Below the pieces are notes generated by a model. It did no database searches, was not told where the DNA came from, and worked only from the letters and a program-made list of their open reading frames with translations. Position numbers and translations under genes: made by a program. 64,000 nucleotides of DNA from JACCTH01 sp035253825 (GTDB lineage: Bacteria; Actinomycetota; Acidimicrobiia; Spongiisociales; ZC4RG35). Position 1 is the stretch's first letter. Each line of letters starts with the position of its first letter. Below are positions 53,609 to 62,867 of this stretch, piece by piece. Location of the stretch: NCBI GenBank assembly GCA_035253825.1, contig DATFBM010000044.1, positions 1 through 64,000 on the forward strand, given 5' to 3'.

Positions 53609-54388
53609 TTAGGGATTTCCCGCTGCTAGCCGCATGGCGTCGAACGGCGCGGTCATACCGGTCCAAAGCCTAAATCCATGCCCGGCTTGAGCTAAAAGAA
53701 GCTCAAGACCATCAACCACCGGGATTCCCAGCTCCCGGGCCCTGGCCACCGCCGGCGTCTCGGCGGCGGCGTAGGGCATATCGAGCAGGCCCGAGGCCAG
53801 GTCGAGAACCTCTTCGGGCAATGGTTCCCCTTTCATTCCCAGTGGGGTCGAGTTCACTACCCGGGCCATTACCACCGGAACTCCCCAATGCACTTCGCCA
53901 AGCTCGATGCCCAACCGACGAGAAAGGTCCGATCCGCTCCCGAAGGTGCGAGAGGCGATATAGAGCGTCGCCTGGTTCTCGAGAGCCACTGCTGTCGCCG
54001 CCGCCGCTCCGCCGGCGCCGAGGATCAGGATTGGCCCGAGATCCGGCATCGCCTGCCAGCATTCTCTGACGGCGGTGATATCGGTGGAATGGCCCACGAC
54101 TTCGTTGCCCTCGCGAACCACGGTGTTCACCGATCCCGCTCGCTCAGCCTCTGATTCGACTCGATCACAAAGCGAGTAGGCCTCAGCCTTATGAGGCATC
54201 GTGACGTTGAAACCGTCGAGGCGGCCCTGGCGCAGGTCTTCGAACGTCTGACGCAATCCAGCGGAGTCAACCTGGCGAGCGGTGTATTCGCCATCGACAC
54301 CTGCGGCGGCGAAAGCTGCCCGAAAGATTGCTGGCGACCGCGAGTGTGAGACCGGGTCGCCCACCAGGGCGAGTCTGAGCTTGCTCAG
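53609..54388 (-). CDS. aroE: Shikimate dehydrogenase, CTG start proposed
   Basis: An NADP-dependent reductase of the shikimate pathway. It has GDPVSHSRSPAIFRAAF, FNVTMPHKAEAY with the catalytic Lys, ILILGAGGAAAATAVAL for NADP and STPLGM. The first standard start, GTG at 54364, would begin exactly at VGDPVSHS and cut off the first beta-strand. The frame reads upstream as L-S-K-L-R-L-A-L-V-G-D, typical of AroE, to CTG at 54386-54388. This CTG overlaps the mltG stop as CTGA. The resulting protein has 259 residues. The function is secure; the CTG start is inferred. Confidence 0.93.
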   Translation of the reverse strand: MSKLRLALVGDPVSHSRSPAIFRAAFAAAGVDGEYTARQVDSAGLRQTFEDLRQGRLDGFNVTMPHKAEAYSLCDRVESEAERAGSVNTVVREGNEVVGHSTDITAVRECWQAMPDLGPILILGAGGAAAATAVALENQATLYIASRTFGSGSDLSRRLGIELGEVHWGVPVVMARVVNSTPLGMKGEPLPEEVLDLASGLLDMPYAAAETPAVARARELGIPVVDGLELLLAQAGHGFRLWTGMTAPFDAMRLAAGNP

Positions 54389-55467
54389 GGAATGATGCCG
54401 GCTTGGCGGGAACGTTCGATGTTCGCCAAATGCTCGTCGTAGGTCTCGGCGAAAGCATGACCGCCTTCGGCGGTGGACAACACGTAAAAGTAGAACCCGC
54501 TCTCGGCAGGATTGGCCGCCGCTTCCAGGGAGGCTCGCCCGGGAGCTCCGATCGGAGTCGGTGGCAGCCCCGGATACTTGTACAGGTTGTAGGGACTTTC
54601 GGACTCGTTGTTGAAGAGGGCCGGGTCACGGGTGCCGATGCCATAGAGCACCGAGGCGTCGATCTGTAACGGCATGCCTTCGGCGAGGCGGTTGAAGATC
54701 ACGCTCGAAACGAGCTCGCGCTCGTCGGCCACTCGCACCTCGGCTTCGATCAGCGAGGCAATGGTCATGCCCTGATAGACGTCGAAACCGGCGTCGGCGA
54801 GCCGGGTCCAATCGACTGAACCCACGCGCTCTTCCATGGTGTCAGTCAGCACCTGCAAGATCCGCGAGGCAGGCGATTCCCGCAGGAATTCGTAGGTGTC
54901 GGGAAAGAGCAATCCTTCCCAGTCACTCAGGGTGGGGGCCGCAGGCATCGCCCGGAGGTCGGTGAGCACACCACCCTGCGACAGCGCCGTTTCGAAGTCG
55001 CCCCGGGGAAGGCCCGATGCTTCCACCAGGACGTCGATGATCTCGGTCACCCGAAGGCCTTCCGGGATCGTTACCCGGTAGGCGTCGGCGATCGGCCCCC
55101 GCAAGAGCAGCGGGAGAACGTCCTCGATGGAGCTACCGGTCAAGAACCGGTAGGTTCCGGCCCGGAGCTGGTTGGCGATGCCTTGATCCCGAACGGTGAG
55201 CTCGAACTCGTTAGCGCTGTCGATCACACCTTCGGCTGCGAGCAGGGTGGCTATGGCCCGGGCACTGGAACCAGGAGGGATAGTGACTTCGACCTCTTGT
55301 CCGGGTTCGATGGACACAACAGAGGACTCCTCGGCCGCCCCCTCGAGCGACCCTCCCACCAGGCGGGCCAGGCCCGTGGCGGCGATGACAACCACCAGAG
55401 CCGTGATTCCGAGGCCCAAGATGACCCGGAGCCAGCGTGATTGCAGAAGAGAAGACCAAGAATTCAT
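54385..55467 (-). CDS. mltG: Endolytic murein transglycosylase
   Basis: A 360-residue MltG/YceG protein that cleaves nascent peptidoglycan near the membrane. A single membrane segment (about 15-38) anchors it. A LysM-like part follows (EVTIPPGSSARAIATLLAAE), then the YceG domain with LLFPDTYEF, catalytic-Glu region TIASLIEAEV, VIFNRLAEGMPLQIDASVLYG and YPGLPPTPIGAPGRASLEAA. It lies between ruvX and aroE, a common order in Gram-positive bacteria. Confidence 0.96.
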   Translation of the reverse strand: MNSWSSLLQSRWLRVILGLGITALVVVIAATGLARLVGGSLEGAAEESSVVSIEPGQEVEVTIPPGSSARAIATLLAAEGVIDSANEFELTVRDQGIANQLRAGTYRFLTGSSIEDVLPLLLRGPIADAYRVTIPEGLRVTEIIDVLVEASGLPRGDFETALSQGGVLTDLRAMPAAPTLSDWEGLLFPDTYEFLRESPASRILQVLTDTMEERVGSVDWTRLADAGFDVYQGMTIASLIEAEVRVADERELVSSVIFNRLAEGMPLQIDASVLYGIGTRDPALFNNESESPYNLYKYPGLPPTPIGAPGRASLEAAANPAESGFYFYVLSTAEGGHAFAETYDEHLANIERSRQAGIIP

Positions 55468-55480
55468 GGTGAAAGACGCG

Positions 55481-55888
55481 TCATCGGCGACGGTCCAGGA
55501 ATGACTGGAGGATAACGGTGGCGGCGACCTTATCGAGGTTCGCCCGCCTGGCCCGGCGCCGCGTTCCTGCCTCGAGCATCACCCGTTCGGCATCCTTCGA
55601 GGTAAAGCGCTCGTCAACCCATGTGACCGCTAGCCCGGTCGCCTCTTCGATCTCGCGCCCGAAATCGCGCGCCGCGCGGGCTGATTCGCCCTCCTGGCCG
55701 GAAAGCGAGGTGGGAAGTCCGATCACGATCTCGATAACCCCGTACTCCTCCACCAGGTCGGCCACCCGAGCCGGGGCCTCTCGGCGGGGAACGACCATCA
55801 ACGCATGGGCGGCGATCCGGAGCTCATCGGAGATCGCCACCCCTACCCGCTTGTGTCCGAAGTCGAGTCCGAGCGCCCGACCTTTCAC
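55481..55888 (-). CDS. ruvX: Putative pre-16S rRNA nuclease (YqgF/RuvX)
   Basis: A 135-residue RNase H-fold nuclease thought to process the 16S 5' end. It has LGLDFGHKRVGVAISDE (first acidic residue), IVIGLPTSLSGQEGESA and TWVDERFTSKDAERVM. The GTG start overlaps the alaS stop (GTGA), the usual alaS-ruvX-mltG linkage. Size typical. Confidence 0.96.
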   Translation of the reverse strand: MKGRALGLDFGHKRVGVAISDELRIAAHALMVVPRREAPARVADLVEEYGVIEIVIGLPTSLSGQEGESARAARDFGREIEEATGLAVTWVDERFTSKDAERVMLEAGTRRRARRANLDKVAATVILQSFLDRRR

Positions 55889-58509
55889 TGCTGGGCGAGG
55901 GCGGTGGCGGCGGCCTCGCGGACTTGATCTAGCGCCTCGCCAAGCCGTTCCCCGTGGGGACCCCCGGCCTGGGCGAGCGCCGGGTCGCGACTTCCGCCAC
56001 CTCCCAGGAGGCGAGCTCCCACTCCAACCAGATCGGCGGCAGAGACTCCTCCGCTGACCAGACCGGCAGTTACCGCACCGACCAGAGACCCCTTGCCGTC
56101 GGTGCTCGAGCCGAGGATCACAACCGCCGACGACAGCCGATCACGGACCGAGATAGCGAGGAGGCGGAGCTGTTCTGGTGAGAGGCCCGCAGGCTTTTCG
56201 ACAACCAGGTAATGCTCTCCGATCTTGGTCGCCCCGGCAGCGAGCTCGGACGCCAGGTGGTCTCTATCCCGCTGGCGATAGGAGGCGAGATGGTCTTCCA
56301 GGTTCTCGATCCGGGCGAGAAGGGCTCGAACCCTCTCCGGGGCTTCGGCCGGAGAAGTCCGCAAAAGGTGGCCAATGTTGTTGAGTCCGTCCCGCCATTC
56401 GATGAACTGGCGGTAGGCGGACTCGCCGGTCAGGGCTTCCACCCGCCGGATGTTGGAGCCGATGGACGATTCCGAGGTGACCACCAGGGGCCCGACTTGG
56501 CCCGCGGTATGGGTATGGGTGCCCCCACAAAGCTCGACTGAAAACTGACCAATCTTCACCAGACGAACGACGTCGCCGTACTTGTCGCCGAAAAAGGCGA
56601 GAGCGCCCGCCTGGGTCGCCTCCTCCTTGCTGGTGATGGTGGTGGAGACCACCCCGTTCTCGATCAACCTCTGGTTGGCCTGTCGTTCGATCTCGGCTAG
56701 CTCCTCCGGAGCGACTGCGGAGAAATGAGAGAAGTCGAACCGAAGCCGTCCCGCCTCGACCAGGGAGCCGGCTTGATGGGCGTGATCACCGAGAACGTTT
56801 CGGAGGGCCCAGTGCAAAACATGGGTTCCGGTGTGGGACTTGCGAATCTTTTCCCGTCGGGGGCTATCGATCGCCAGCTCGGCGTCCTGACCCACACTCA
56901 GATAACCGCTTCGTACCCGGCCGCGGTGGCCATGAAGGCCTTGGAGGGCATGGCGGGTGTCGCGGACTTCAACCGTCCCGCTGGCAGTGGTGATGACACC
57001 CGAGTCGCCGATCTGTCCACCTGACTCCGCATAGAACGGAGTCACGTCGAGGAATACTTCAACCTCTTGCCCTTCCTCCACCTGCTCCGTGAGCTCGCCC
57101 TCCCGAGTCAAGGCCAGGATGCGGCCGCTTCCAATCTCTGATTCGTAGCCGATGAAAGTGGTAAGCCCGATCTCGTCCAGAATCGCCCGGTAGGACTCGG
57201 CGCTGGCCGCCTCGTCGCCACCCTTCCACGCCCGACGGGCTCGCTGGCGTTGCAGATCCATCTCGGCGTCGTATCCCCCCCGATCGATCGCCACGCCCCG
57301 TTCCGACGCGATCTCGGTGGTCAACTCGATCGGAAAGCCGTAGGTGTCGTGCAACCGAAAAACCGTGGACCCGCTCAGCGACTCGCCCTCTTCCAAGTCC
57401 GAAATCTCGGATTCGAGGAGGGCGACGCCCGATTGCAATGTCCGGCGGAATCGCTCCTCCTCCCGTCCCACCACGGATATGACGAGATCCTTTTTCTCCC
57501 GAAGCTCTGGCCAAGAGGGACCTAGGACCTCGGTGGTGGCTTCGACGAGATGAGGGGTTATCAGTTCCTTGCTCCCCAACTGCCAGGCCCGGCGGACTGC
57601 GCGTCGGAGGACGCGCCTCAACACGTAACCGCGGCCGTCATTGGAGGGGACTACCCCATCGGCGATGAGGGTGGTGATGGTGCGAGCGTGATCGGCCAAG
57701 ATCCGGAGTGAGACATCGGTGGCCTCGGATCGCCCGTAAGCAACACGAAGGTTCTCTGCCGCATCAGCAATGATGAAGGCGAGGGCGTCGATGTCGAAGA
57801 CCGAGTCGACCTTCTGGAGGACCGCGGCCGTGCGCTCAAGGCCCATTCCGGTGTCGATGTTCTTTTGCGGAAGGTCACCGATGACGTGGTAGGGCTCGTC
57901 CTGGATGTTCTGCATGAAGACGAGATTCCAGATCTCGACGTAGCGGTCTTCGTCGCCCCCGATCGGACCCCCGGAGGCCCCATATTCGGGGCCTTTATCG
58001 AAGAAGATTTCCGAACAAGGTCCGCACGGTCCCGGCACACCCATCTGCCAGAAGTTGTCCTCGCCGCCGAGCTGCACCCGGTCAGCGGGGACACCTGCTT
58101 GATCGATCCAGATCTGACGCGCTTCGTCGTCGGTGTGATGGACGGTGAACCAGAGAAGGTCGGGGTCGAGCGAGAGCTTTTCGGTCACGAACTCATAAGC
58201 CCAGGCAATCGCACCTTCCTTGAAGTAGTCGCCGAAGCTGAAATTGCCCAGCATCTCGAAGAAGGAGAGATGTCGCTGAGTAGTGCCGATGATGTCGATA
58301 TCTATGGTGCGGACGCACTTCTGCACCGAGACTGCGCGCTTGAAAGGCGGGGTCTCCTCACCCAGGAAATACGGCTTGAATGGGACCATGCCGGCGTTGT
58401 TAAGCAACAGCGTCGGATCGGTGGGAATCAAGGAAGCCGAAGGACGCAGGACGTGGCCGCGAGCCACGAAGAAATCGGTGAAGGCCTTCCTGATCTGATG
58501 CGAATCCAT
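55885..58509 (-). CDS. alaS: Alanyl-tRNA synthetase
   Basis: An 874-residue class II synthetase from ATG at 58509 (MDSHQIRKAFTDFFVARGH). The catalytic core has RPSASLIPTDPTLLLNNAGM and GMGLERTAAVLQ. The editing domain has HTGTHVLHWALRN and CGGTHTHTAG (metal His/Cys). A C-Ala domain with Gly-rich segments (SSTDGKGSLVGA, GGGGSRDPALAQAGG) ends the protein. No T-box leader was seen in the 86-nt gap upstream. Confidence 0.98.
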   Translation of the reverse strand: MDSHQIRKAFTDFFVARGHVLRPSASLIPTDPTLLLNNAGMVPFKPYFLGEETPPFKRAVSVQKCVRTIDIDIIGTTQRHLSFFEMLGNFSFGDYFKEGAIAWAYEFVTEKLSLDPDLLWFTVHHTDDEARQIWIDQAGVPADRVQLGGEDNFWQMGVPGPCGPCSEIFFDKGPEYGASGGPIGGDEDRYVEIWNLVFMQNIQDEPYHVIGDLPQKNIDTGMGLERTAAVLQKVDSVFDIDALAFIIADAAENLRVAYGRSEATDVSLRILADHARTITTLIADGVVPSNDGRGYVLRRVLRRAVRRAWQLGSKELITPHLVEATTEVLGPSWPELREKKDLVISVVGREEERFRRTLQSGVALLESEISDLEEGESLSGSTVFRLHDTYGFPIELTTEIASERGVAIDRGGYDAEMDLQRQRARRAWKGGDEAASAESYRAILDEIGLTTFIGYESEIGSGRILALTREGELTEQVEEGQEVEVFLDVTPFYAESGGQIGDSGVITTASGTVEVRDTRHALQGLHGHRGRVRSGYLSVGQDAELAIDSPRREKIRKSHTGTHVLHWALRNVLGDHAHQAGSLVEAGRLRFDFSHFSAVAPEELAEIERQANQRLIENGVVSTTITSKEEATQAGALAFFGDKYGDVVRLVKIGQFSVELCGGTHTHTAGQVGPLVVTSESSIGSNIRRVEALTGESAYRQFIEWRDGLNNIGHLLRTSPAEAPERVRALLARIENLEDHLASYRQRDRDHLASELAAGATKIGEHYLVVEKPAGLSPEQLRLLAISVRDRLSSAVVILGSSTDGKGSLVGAVTAGLVSGGVSAADLVGVGARLLGGGGSRDPALAQAGGPHGERLGEALDQVREAAATALAQQ

Positions 58510-58595
58510 TGATTGGCAAGGGTACCGGTGCCGTTTCTCCCACCAGGGAGCCAAGCGAGCGTTCGGGGGAGTGCCGCCGCAGCCGGCGAGGGCTG

Positions 58596-59840
58596 CTACC
58601 GGAGAGGGACGATCTTCTTGACCTCTCCCTCGTAGGTGAGGATGTAGAGCTCGCCCTGCGAATCAACGCCGAAGCTATTTATCTGACCGGCGTCTTCGAA
58701 CCGAAGCTGGTGATCGAGGACTTCGCCCTCCGCGTATCGAAAGGACCGGACCCACCCCCCACACCAATCGGCGTAGAAATAATGTCCCCGGAGCTCGGGG
58801 ATGGCTTGCCCTCGATAGACGAAGCCACCGGTGATCGAGCAACCCTCGTCATGGGTGTACTCGAGCACTGGAAGCGTGAGGTTTTCCGCCGCGGGATCGC
58901 ACCCGGGCTGAAAGCAATGGGTCCCCTCCATCCGTAGCCAGCCGAAGTTGTACGGCGCCCCCGACAGAGGTACGACGTCAATCTCTTCGTAATCGGAGTG
59001 GCCGACGTCGGCGATGTAGAGGAGATCACGGTCGATGGTGAAGCGCCAGGGATTACGGAGCCCTTTCGCCCAGACCTCCGGCGCCCCCTCCCCGTCCTGG
59101 TAGGGATTGTCCGGAGGAATGGCGTACGGCTCGCCCCGGTCCACGTCGATACGGAGGATTGCCGAGAGAAGACGCGATGGGTCCTGGGAATTGACCGAGG
59201 CCGCTCCACCTTCACCCAAGGACATCCATAGGTAGCCGTCGGGCCCGAAGAGGAGCATCCCACCGTTGTGTCGGGTGGTGGGTTTGTCGAAGGTGATCAG
59301 TGGCTGCTCGGACGAAGCGTCGGCGAGACTGGGATCGTCCGACAACGCGAACTCCGAAAGTTGGGTTTGTTCGGCCGAAAGCCGGTAGTAGTAGACGAAG
59401 AAGCGGCCGTTGTCGGCGAAGTCAGGGTGAAAGGCCATCCCCAACAGCCCTTGCTCGATGCCCCCGCTGTTCACGCGATCGCTGAGGTCCAAGAAGGGCT
59501 CATCGCCCAACGTGCCTCGTTCATCGAGGATGGATATGACCCCGGTGCGCTCGAGCACGAAGCGTCGGGGGTCAGCAGGGGGACTGAGGAGCAAGATCGG
59601 TTGCACCAGGTCCGAAATCACCGGTTCGAGACCGAGTCCCAGCAACGGCGCCAGTGTCGTAGTGGGGGCCACGGTTGTCGTCGGGGCGGTGATTGGAACC
59701 GTGGTTGGGACAGTGGTGGTGGCGGAACTGACTGAGGTGACGGCGGCGGTCGCCGTCGGGGTCGGAGGTGCCGAGGTGGGACTGGCTGCCAGGGCGCAGG
59801 CCCCGAAAAAGAGGAGCCCCCAAGGGCGAAGCAGCTTCAG
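58596..59840 (-). CDS. PQQ-dependent sugar (glucose/sorbosone) dehydrogenase-like lipoprotein, CTG start proposed
   Basis: A secreted six-bladed beta-propeller. Blade sequences include GLLGMAFHPDFADNGRFFVYY, TRHNGGMLLFGPDGYLWMSLG, GLRNPWRFTIDRD, LYIADVGHSDYEEIDVV and FVYRGQAIPELRGHYFYADW. The first standard start (GTG 59672) leaves no signal peptide. Reading upstream gives a lipoprotein signal, LKLLRPWGLLFFGAC, then a Thr/Pro-rich linker of about 45 residues. The frame begins at CTG 59838-59840, which overlaps the rarA stop as CTGA and lies six bases after AAGGA in the rarA tail. With it the protein has 414 residues. Substrate unknown; the family also includes aldose dehydrogenases and HHIP-like proteins. 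Confidence 0.88.
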   Translation of the reverse strand: MKLLRPWGLLFFGACALAASPTSAPPTPTATAAVTSVSSATTTVPTTVPITAPTTTVAPTTTLAPLLGLGLEPVISDLVQPILLLSPPADPRRFVLERTGVISILDERGTLGDEPFLDLSDRVNSGGIEQGLLGMAFHPDFADNGRFFVYYYRLSAEQTQLSEFALSDDPSLADASSEQPLITFDKPTTRHNGGMLLFGPDGYLWMSLGEGGAASVNSQDPSRLLSAILRIDVDRGEPYAIPPDNPYQDGEGAPEVWAKGLRNPWRFTIDRDLLYIADVGHSDYEEIDVVPLSGAPYNFGWLRMEGTHCFQPGCDPAAENLTLPVLEYTHDEGCSITGGFVYRGQAIPELRGHYFYADWCGGWVRSFRYAEGEVLDHQLRFEDAGQINSFGVDSQGELYILTYEGEVKKIVPLR

Positions 59841-61144
59841 CGCCTTTCCTTTTTCATCACCCGGTCGGCTTCCTCCAACCGGGCTGCCACCTCTTCCTCG
59901 GCTCCTTCGCGGCCCGGCTTATACAGGATCTGAGGATCGGAGCCTTCGGGCCAATAGTTCTGTTCGACCACCCCGCCGGGGTGGTCGTGTGGATAGCGGT
60001 AGCCCTTGCCGCCACTGGAGCGGAGATGCAAGGGCACCCGCGGCGAATTGGTGTTGGCGACGGCCTCGGTAGCGGCACTGATGGCCCGCGCTACCGAGTT
60101 GGACTTGGTCGCCGTCGACAGATAGAGACACGCTTCTGTCAAGTTATACGTTGCCTCGGGAAGGCCGACATGGGCGAGGGCGTCCGCCGCCGCCACGGCG
60201 ATTTGGAGGGCGACGGGATCGGCCAGGCCAACATCCTCGGAGGCGAAGATGATCATCCGCCGGGCGATGAACTCGGGGTCCTCGCCGGCAGCGATCATCA
60301 GATGAAGCCAGAAGAGGGCGGCATCGGGATCAGAGCCCCGCATGCTCTTGATGAAGGCGGAGATGACGTCATAGTGCTGGTCGCCGGTCTTGTCATAGCG
60401 AATGATTCGTCTCTGCAGCGCCTCTTCCACGTCCTCCTTGGAGATCGTCGCTGAGCCTCTCTCCTGAGCGAGCGTGGCCGCCACTTCGAGGCTGTTGAGG
60501 GCGAGGCGGGCATCTCCTCCAGTCCGTTGGGCGATGTCGGCTCGAACCTCCGGATCGATGGACAATGCCCGGTTGCCCAAGCCGCGGTCCGAGTCCGACA
60601 GCGCCCGCTCGATGAGCGCTTCGATGTCGGCGGGGCGAAGGGGCTCGAGGCGAAAGATCGTCGATCTCGAGATCAACGGCGAATTGACCTCGAAGAAGGG
60701 GTTCTCGGTGGTGGCGCCGACCAGGATCACGATCCCGTCCTCGACACCAGGGAGAAGGGAGTCCTGCTGGCTCTTGTTGAACCGGTGGATCTCATCGAGG
60801 AAGAGAACGGTCCGGCGTTCTTCGGTCTCCAAGCGCTGGCGAGCCCGCCCTAACACCTCGCGCACGTCTTTGACGCCCGCCGAGGTAGCGGACAAAGTCT
60901 CAAATGCGGCGTCGGTGTGGGCGGCGACCAGGCGGGCGAGTGTGGTTTTTCCGGTCCCTGGAGGGCCCCACAGGATCATCGAAACCGGGCGGCCGCTCTC
61001 CATCATCCTTCGAAAGGCGGCGCCGGGTTTGAGCAAGCCCGGCTGGCCTACTACCTCGTCGAGGTTCGCCGGGCGCATTCTGGTGGCCAGTTGAGCCACG
61101 GCCCGCAACGTCTCTTCGGCCCGAGCCTCGAAGAGATCACCCAT
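59837..61144 (-). CDS. rarA: Replication-associated AAA+ ATPase RarA (MgsA)
   Basis: A 435-residue clamp-loader-like ATPase acting at stalled forks. Walker A is GPPGTGKTT, Walker B FLDEIHRFNKSQQD, sensor 1 VGATTENPFFEVN, then the arginine finger region SPLISRSTIF. The C-terminal tetramerisation part has RGSDPDAALFWLHLMIAAGED, ASEDVGLADP and the closing HLRSSGGKGYRYPHDHPGG. It overlaps aspS by eight bases and the dehydrogenase start by CTGA. Confidence 0.97.
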   Translation of the reverse strand: MGDLFEARAEETLRAVAQLATRMRPANLDEVVGQPGLLKPGAAFRRMMESGRPVSMILWGPPGTGKTTLARLVAAHTDAAFETLSATSAGVKDVREVLGRARQRLETEERRTVLFLDEIHRFNKSQQDSLLPGVEDGIVILVGATTENPFFEVNSPLISRSTIFRLEPLRPADIEALIERALSDSDRGLGNRALSIDPEVRADIAQRTGGDARLALNSLEVAATLAQERGSATISKEDVEEALQRRIIRYDKTGDQHYDVISAFIKSMRGSDPDAALFWLHLMIAAGEDPEFIARRMIIFASEDVGLADPVALQIAVAAADALAHVGLPEATYNLTEACLYLSTATKSNSVARAISAATEAVANTNSPRVPLHLRSSGGKGYRYPHDHPGGVVEQNYWPEGSDPQILYKPGREGAEEEVAARLEEADRVMKKERR

Positions 61145-62867
61145 CGTCGGCGATCTCGAGACCGAGCTCGGCGAGTTGGAACCTTTCGACCTCTGTGGGG
61201 CTGCCGGCCATGGGATCCTGCCCCGATTGCGTCTTGGGAAACGGGATCACTTCCCGAATGTTGGCTTCGTTTTGAAGCACCATGAGCAAACGATCGATCC
61301 CAAAGGCGAATCCCCCGTGGGGAGGCGTCCCGTAGCGCAGCGCCCGCAAGAACCATCCGAAGCGACTCTCTTGCTCGGAAGGCGAGATCCCGAGGATGTC
61401 GAATACACGTCGCTGGACCTCGGGGTCGTGGATTCGAATCGAACCCGAACCGAGTTCCGTGCCATTGACCACCACGTCATAGGCCCGGGCAAGTGCCTCG
61501 AGGGGGCGGTCCTCCATTGCCTTCACGTCCTGGGGTGAGGTAAAAGGATGGTGGAGGAAGGTCAAGCCCTCCTCCCCCGGCTCGAACATTGGGAAGTCTG
61601 TCACCCATAGGAATTCGAGGTCCTCGTGGGTCTCTGGGCGGCCAAGCTGGAGCCGTAGCTGTCCCAACGCCGACACGGCCGTCAGCCACTCCCCCGCGAC
61701 GAGCAACAGCACGTCACCGGGGGCGGCGTCGAGGTCTCGGATCACCTGGCTGACCTCGGCTTCGCTCAAGAACTTGACAACCGGGGATCGAACGGTTCCC
61801 CCTTCTTCGACCACCATCCACACCAGACCTTTCGCCCCCAGGGATTTGGCCAAATCGGTGAGCCGGTCGGCGCTCGAGCGGGGAAACTCACGCCGGCCGG
61901 CGTTGATCCCACGCACCACCCCTCCCTCTTCGATCGCCGAGGCGAATCCCCGGAAGTCGGTTGACGAGAAAACCGGCCCTAGGTCGACGATCTCCATGCC
62001 GAAGCGCAAATCCGGTTTGTCAACTCCGTACCGGTTCATCGACTGGTGCCAGGTCAGACGTCGGAAGGGAAGAGCCGGCTTCTGGCCACGCAGGGTCTCG
62101 ACCGCGGCGGCGATCGTGAGCTCCACCGCCTCCTGTACATCGGCTTCCGACCAGAAGGCTCCTTCTAAGTCCAACTGGGTGAACTCGAGCTGGCGATCGG
62201 CCCTGGTGTCCTCGTCGCGATAGCAGCGGGCGATCTGGAAGTAACGCTCGACACCCGCCACCATCAGCAGCTGCTTGAACAGCTGGGGCGATTGGGGCAG
62301 GGCATAGAAGCTGCCCTGGCGGAGCCGCGATGGCACCAGCATGTCGCGTGCTCCCTCCGGCGTCGAGCGCACCAATGTGGGCGTTTCGATCTCGAGGAAC
62401 CCCAATCCTTCGAGCGTACGGCGAATGGCAGCAATGGCATCCGAGCGAGCTCGGAGGTTGGCGGCCATGCGCGGGCGACGTAGATCGAGATAACGAAATT
62501 CGAGCCGGGTTCGTTCGTCGAGCTCGGTGCGATCGTCGAGCATGAAGGGAAGGGTGTCGGCCGGGCTGAGCACCTCGATGGCATGCGCCGCCACCTCCAC
62601 GGCTCCGGTGGCCAGGTCCGGGTTGAAGGTCCCATCGGGGCGAGGACGCACCTCTCCTTCCACCCGGATACAGAACTCCATCCTCAGGTCTTCGACGATG
62701 GCGAGGGCTTCGGGATCCGCCACAACCTGCACCAAACCCGAGGCGTCCCTCAGGTCCATGAAGGTGACTCCTCCATGATCTCGGCGGCGGGCGATCCAGC
62801 CTGCCAGGACTACCTCTCGGGTGGCCGGATCCGCACAGTCGAGGGCGTGATGGGTGCGAAAGGTCAC
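61137..62867 (-). CDS. aspS: Aspartyl-tRNA synthetase
   Basis: A 576-residue class IIb synthetase of bacterial type. The OB-fold anticodon domain is about 1-105 (VVLAGWIARRRDHGGVTFMDLRD). Motif 1 lies around FLEIETPTLVRSTPEGARD and motif 2 around ARCYRDEDTRADRQLEFTQLD. A GAD insertion domain spans about 285-410, and motif 3 has GGFAFGIDRLLMVL. Overlaps hisS by ATGA. Discriminating versus non-discriminating specificity was not resolved. Confidence 0.98.
   Translation of the reverse strand: MTFRTHHALDCADPATREVVLAGWIARRRDHGGVTFMDLRDASGLVQVVADPEALAIVEDLRMEFCIRVEGEVRPRPDGTFNPDLATGAVEVAAHAIEVLSPADTLPFMLDDRTELDERTRLEFRYLDLRRPRMAANLRARSDAIAAIRRTLEGLGFLEIETPTLVRSTPEGARDMLVPSRLRQGSFYALPQSPQLFKQLLMVAGVERYFQIARCYRDEDTRADRQLEFTQLDLEGAFWSEADVQEAVELTIAAAVETLRGQKPALPFRRLTWHQSMNRYGVDKPDLRFGMEIVDLGPVFSSTDFRGFASAIEEGGVVRGINAGRREFPRSSADRLTDLAKSLGAKGLVWMVVEEGGTVRSPVVKFLSEAEVSQVIRDLDAAPGDVLLLVAGEWLTAVSALGQLRLQLGRPETHEDLEFLWVTDFPMFEPGEEGLTFLHHPFTSPQDVKAMEDRPLEALARAYDVVVNGTELGSGSIRIHDPEVQRRVFDILGISPSEQESRFGWFLRALRYGTPPHGGFAFGIDRLLMVLQNEANIREVIPFPKTQSGQDPMAGSPTEVERFQLAELGLEIADDG

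Noticed and set aside
58510..58595. T-box leader for alaS
   Set aside because: The gap is 86 nt and lacks the conserved T-box antiterminator sequence.
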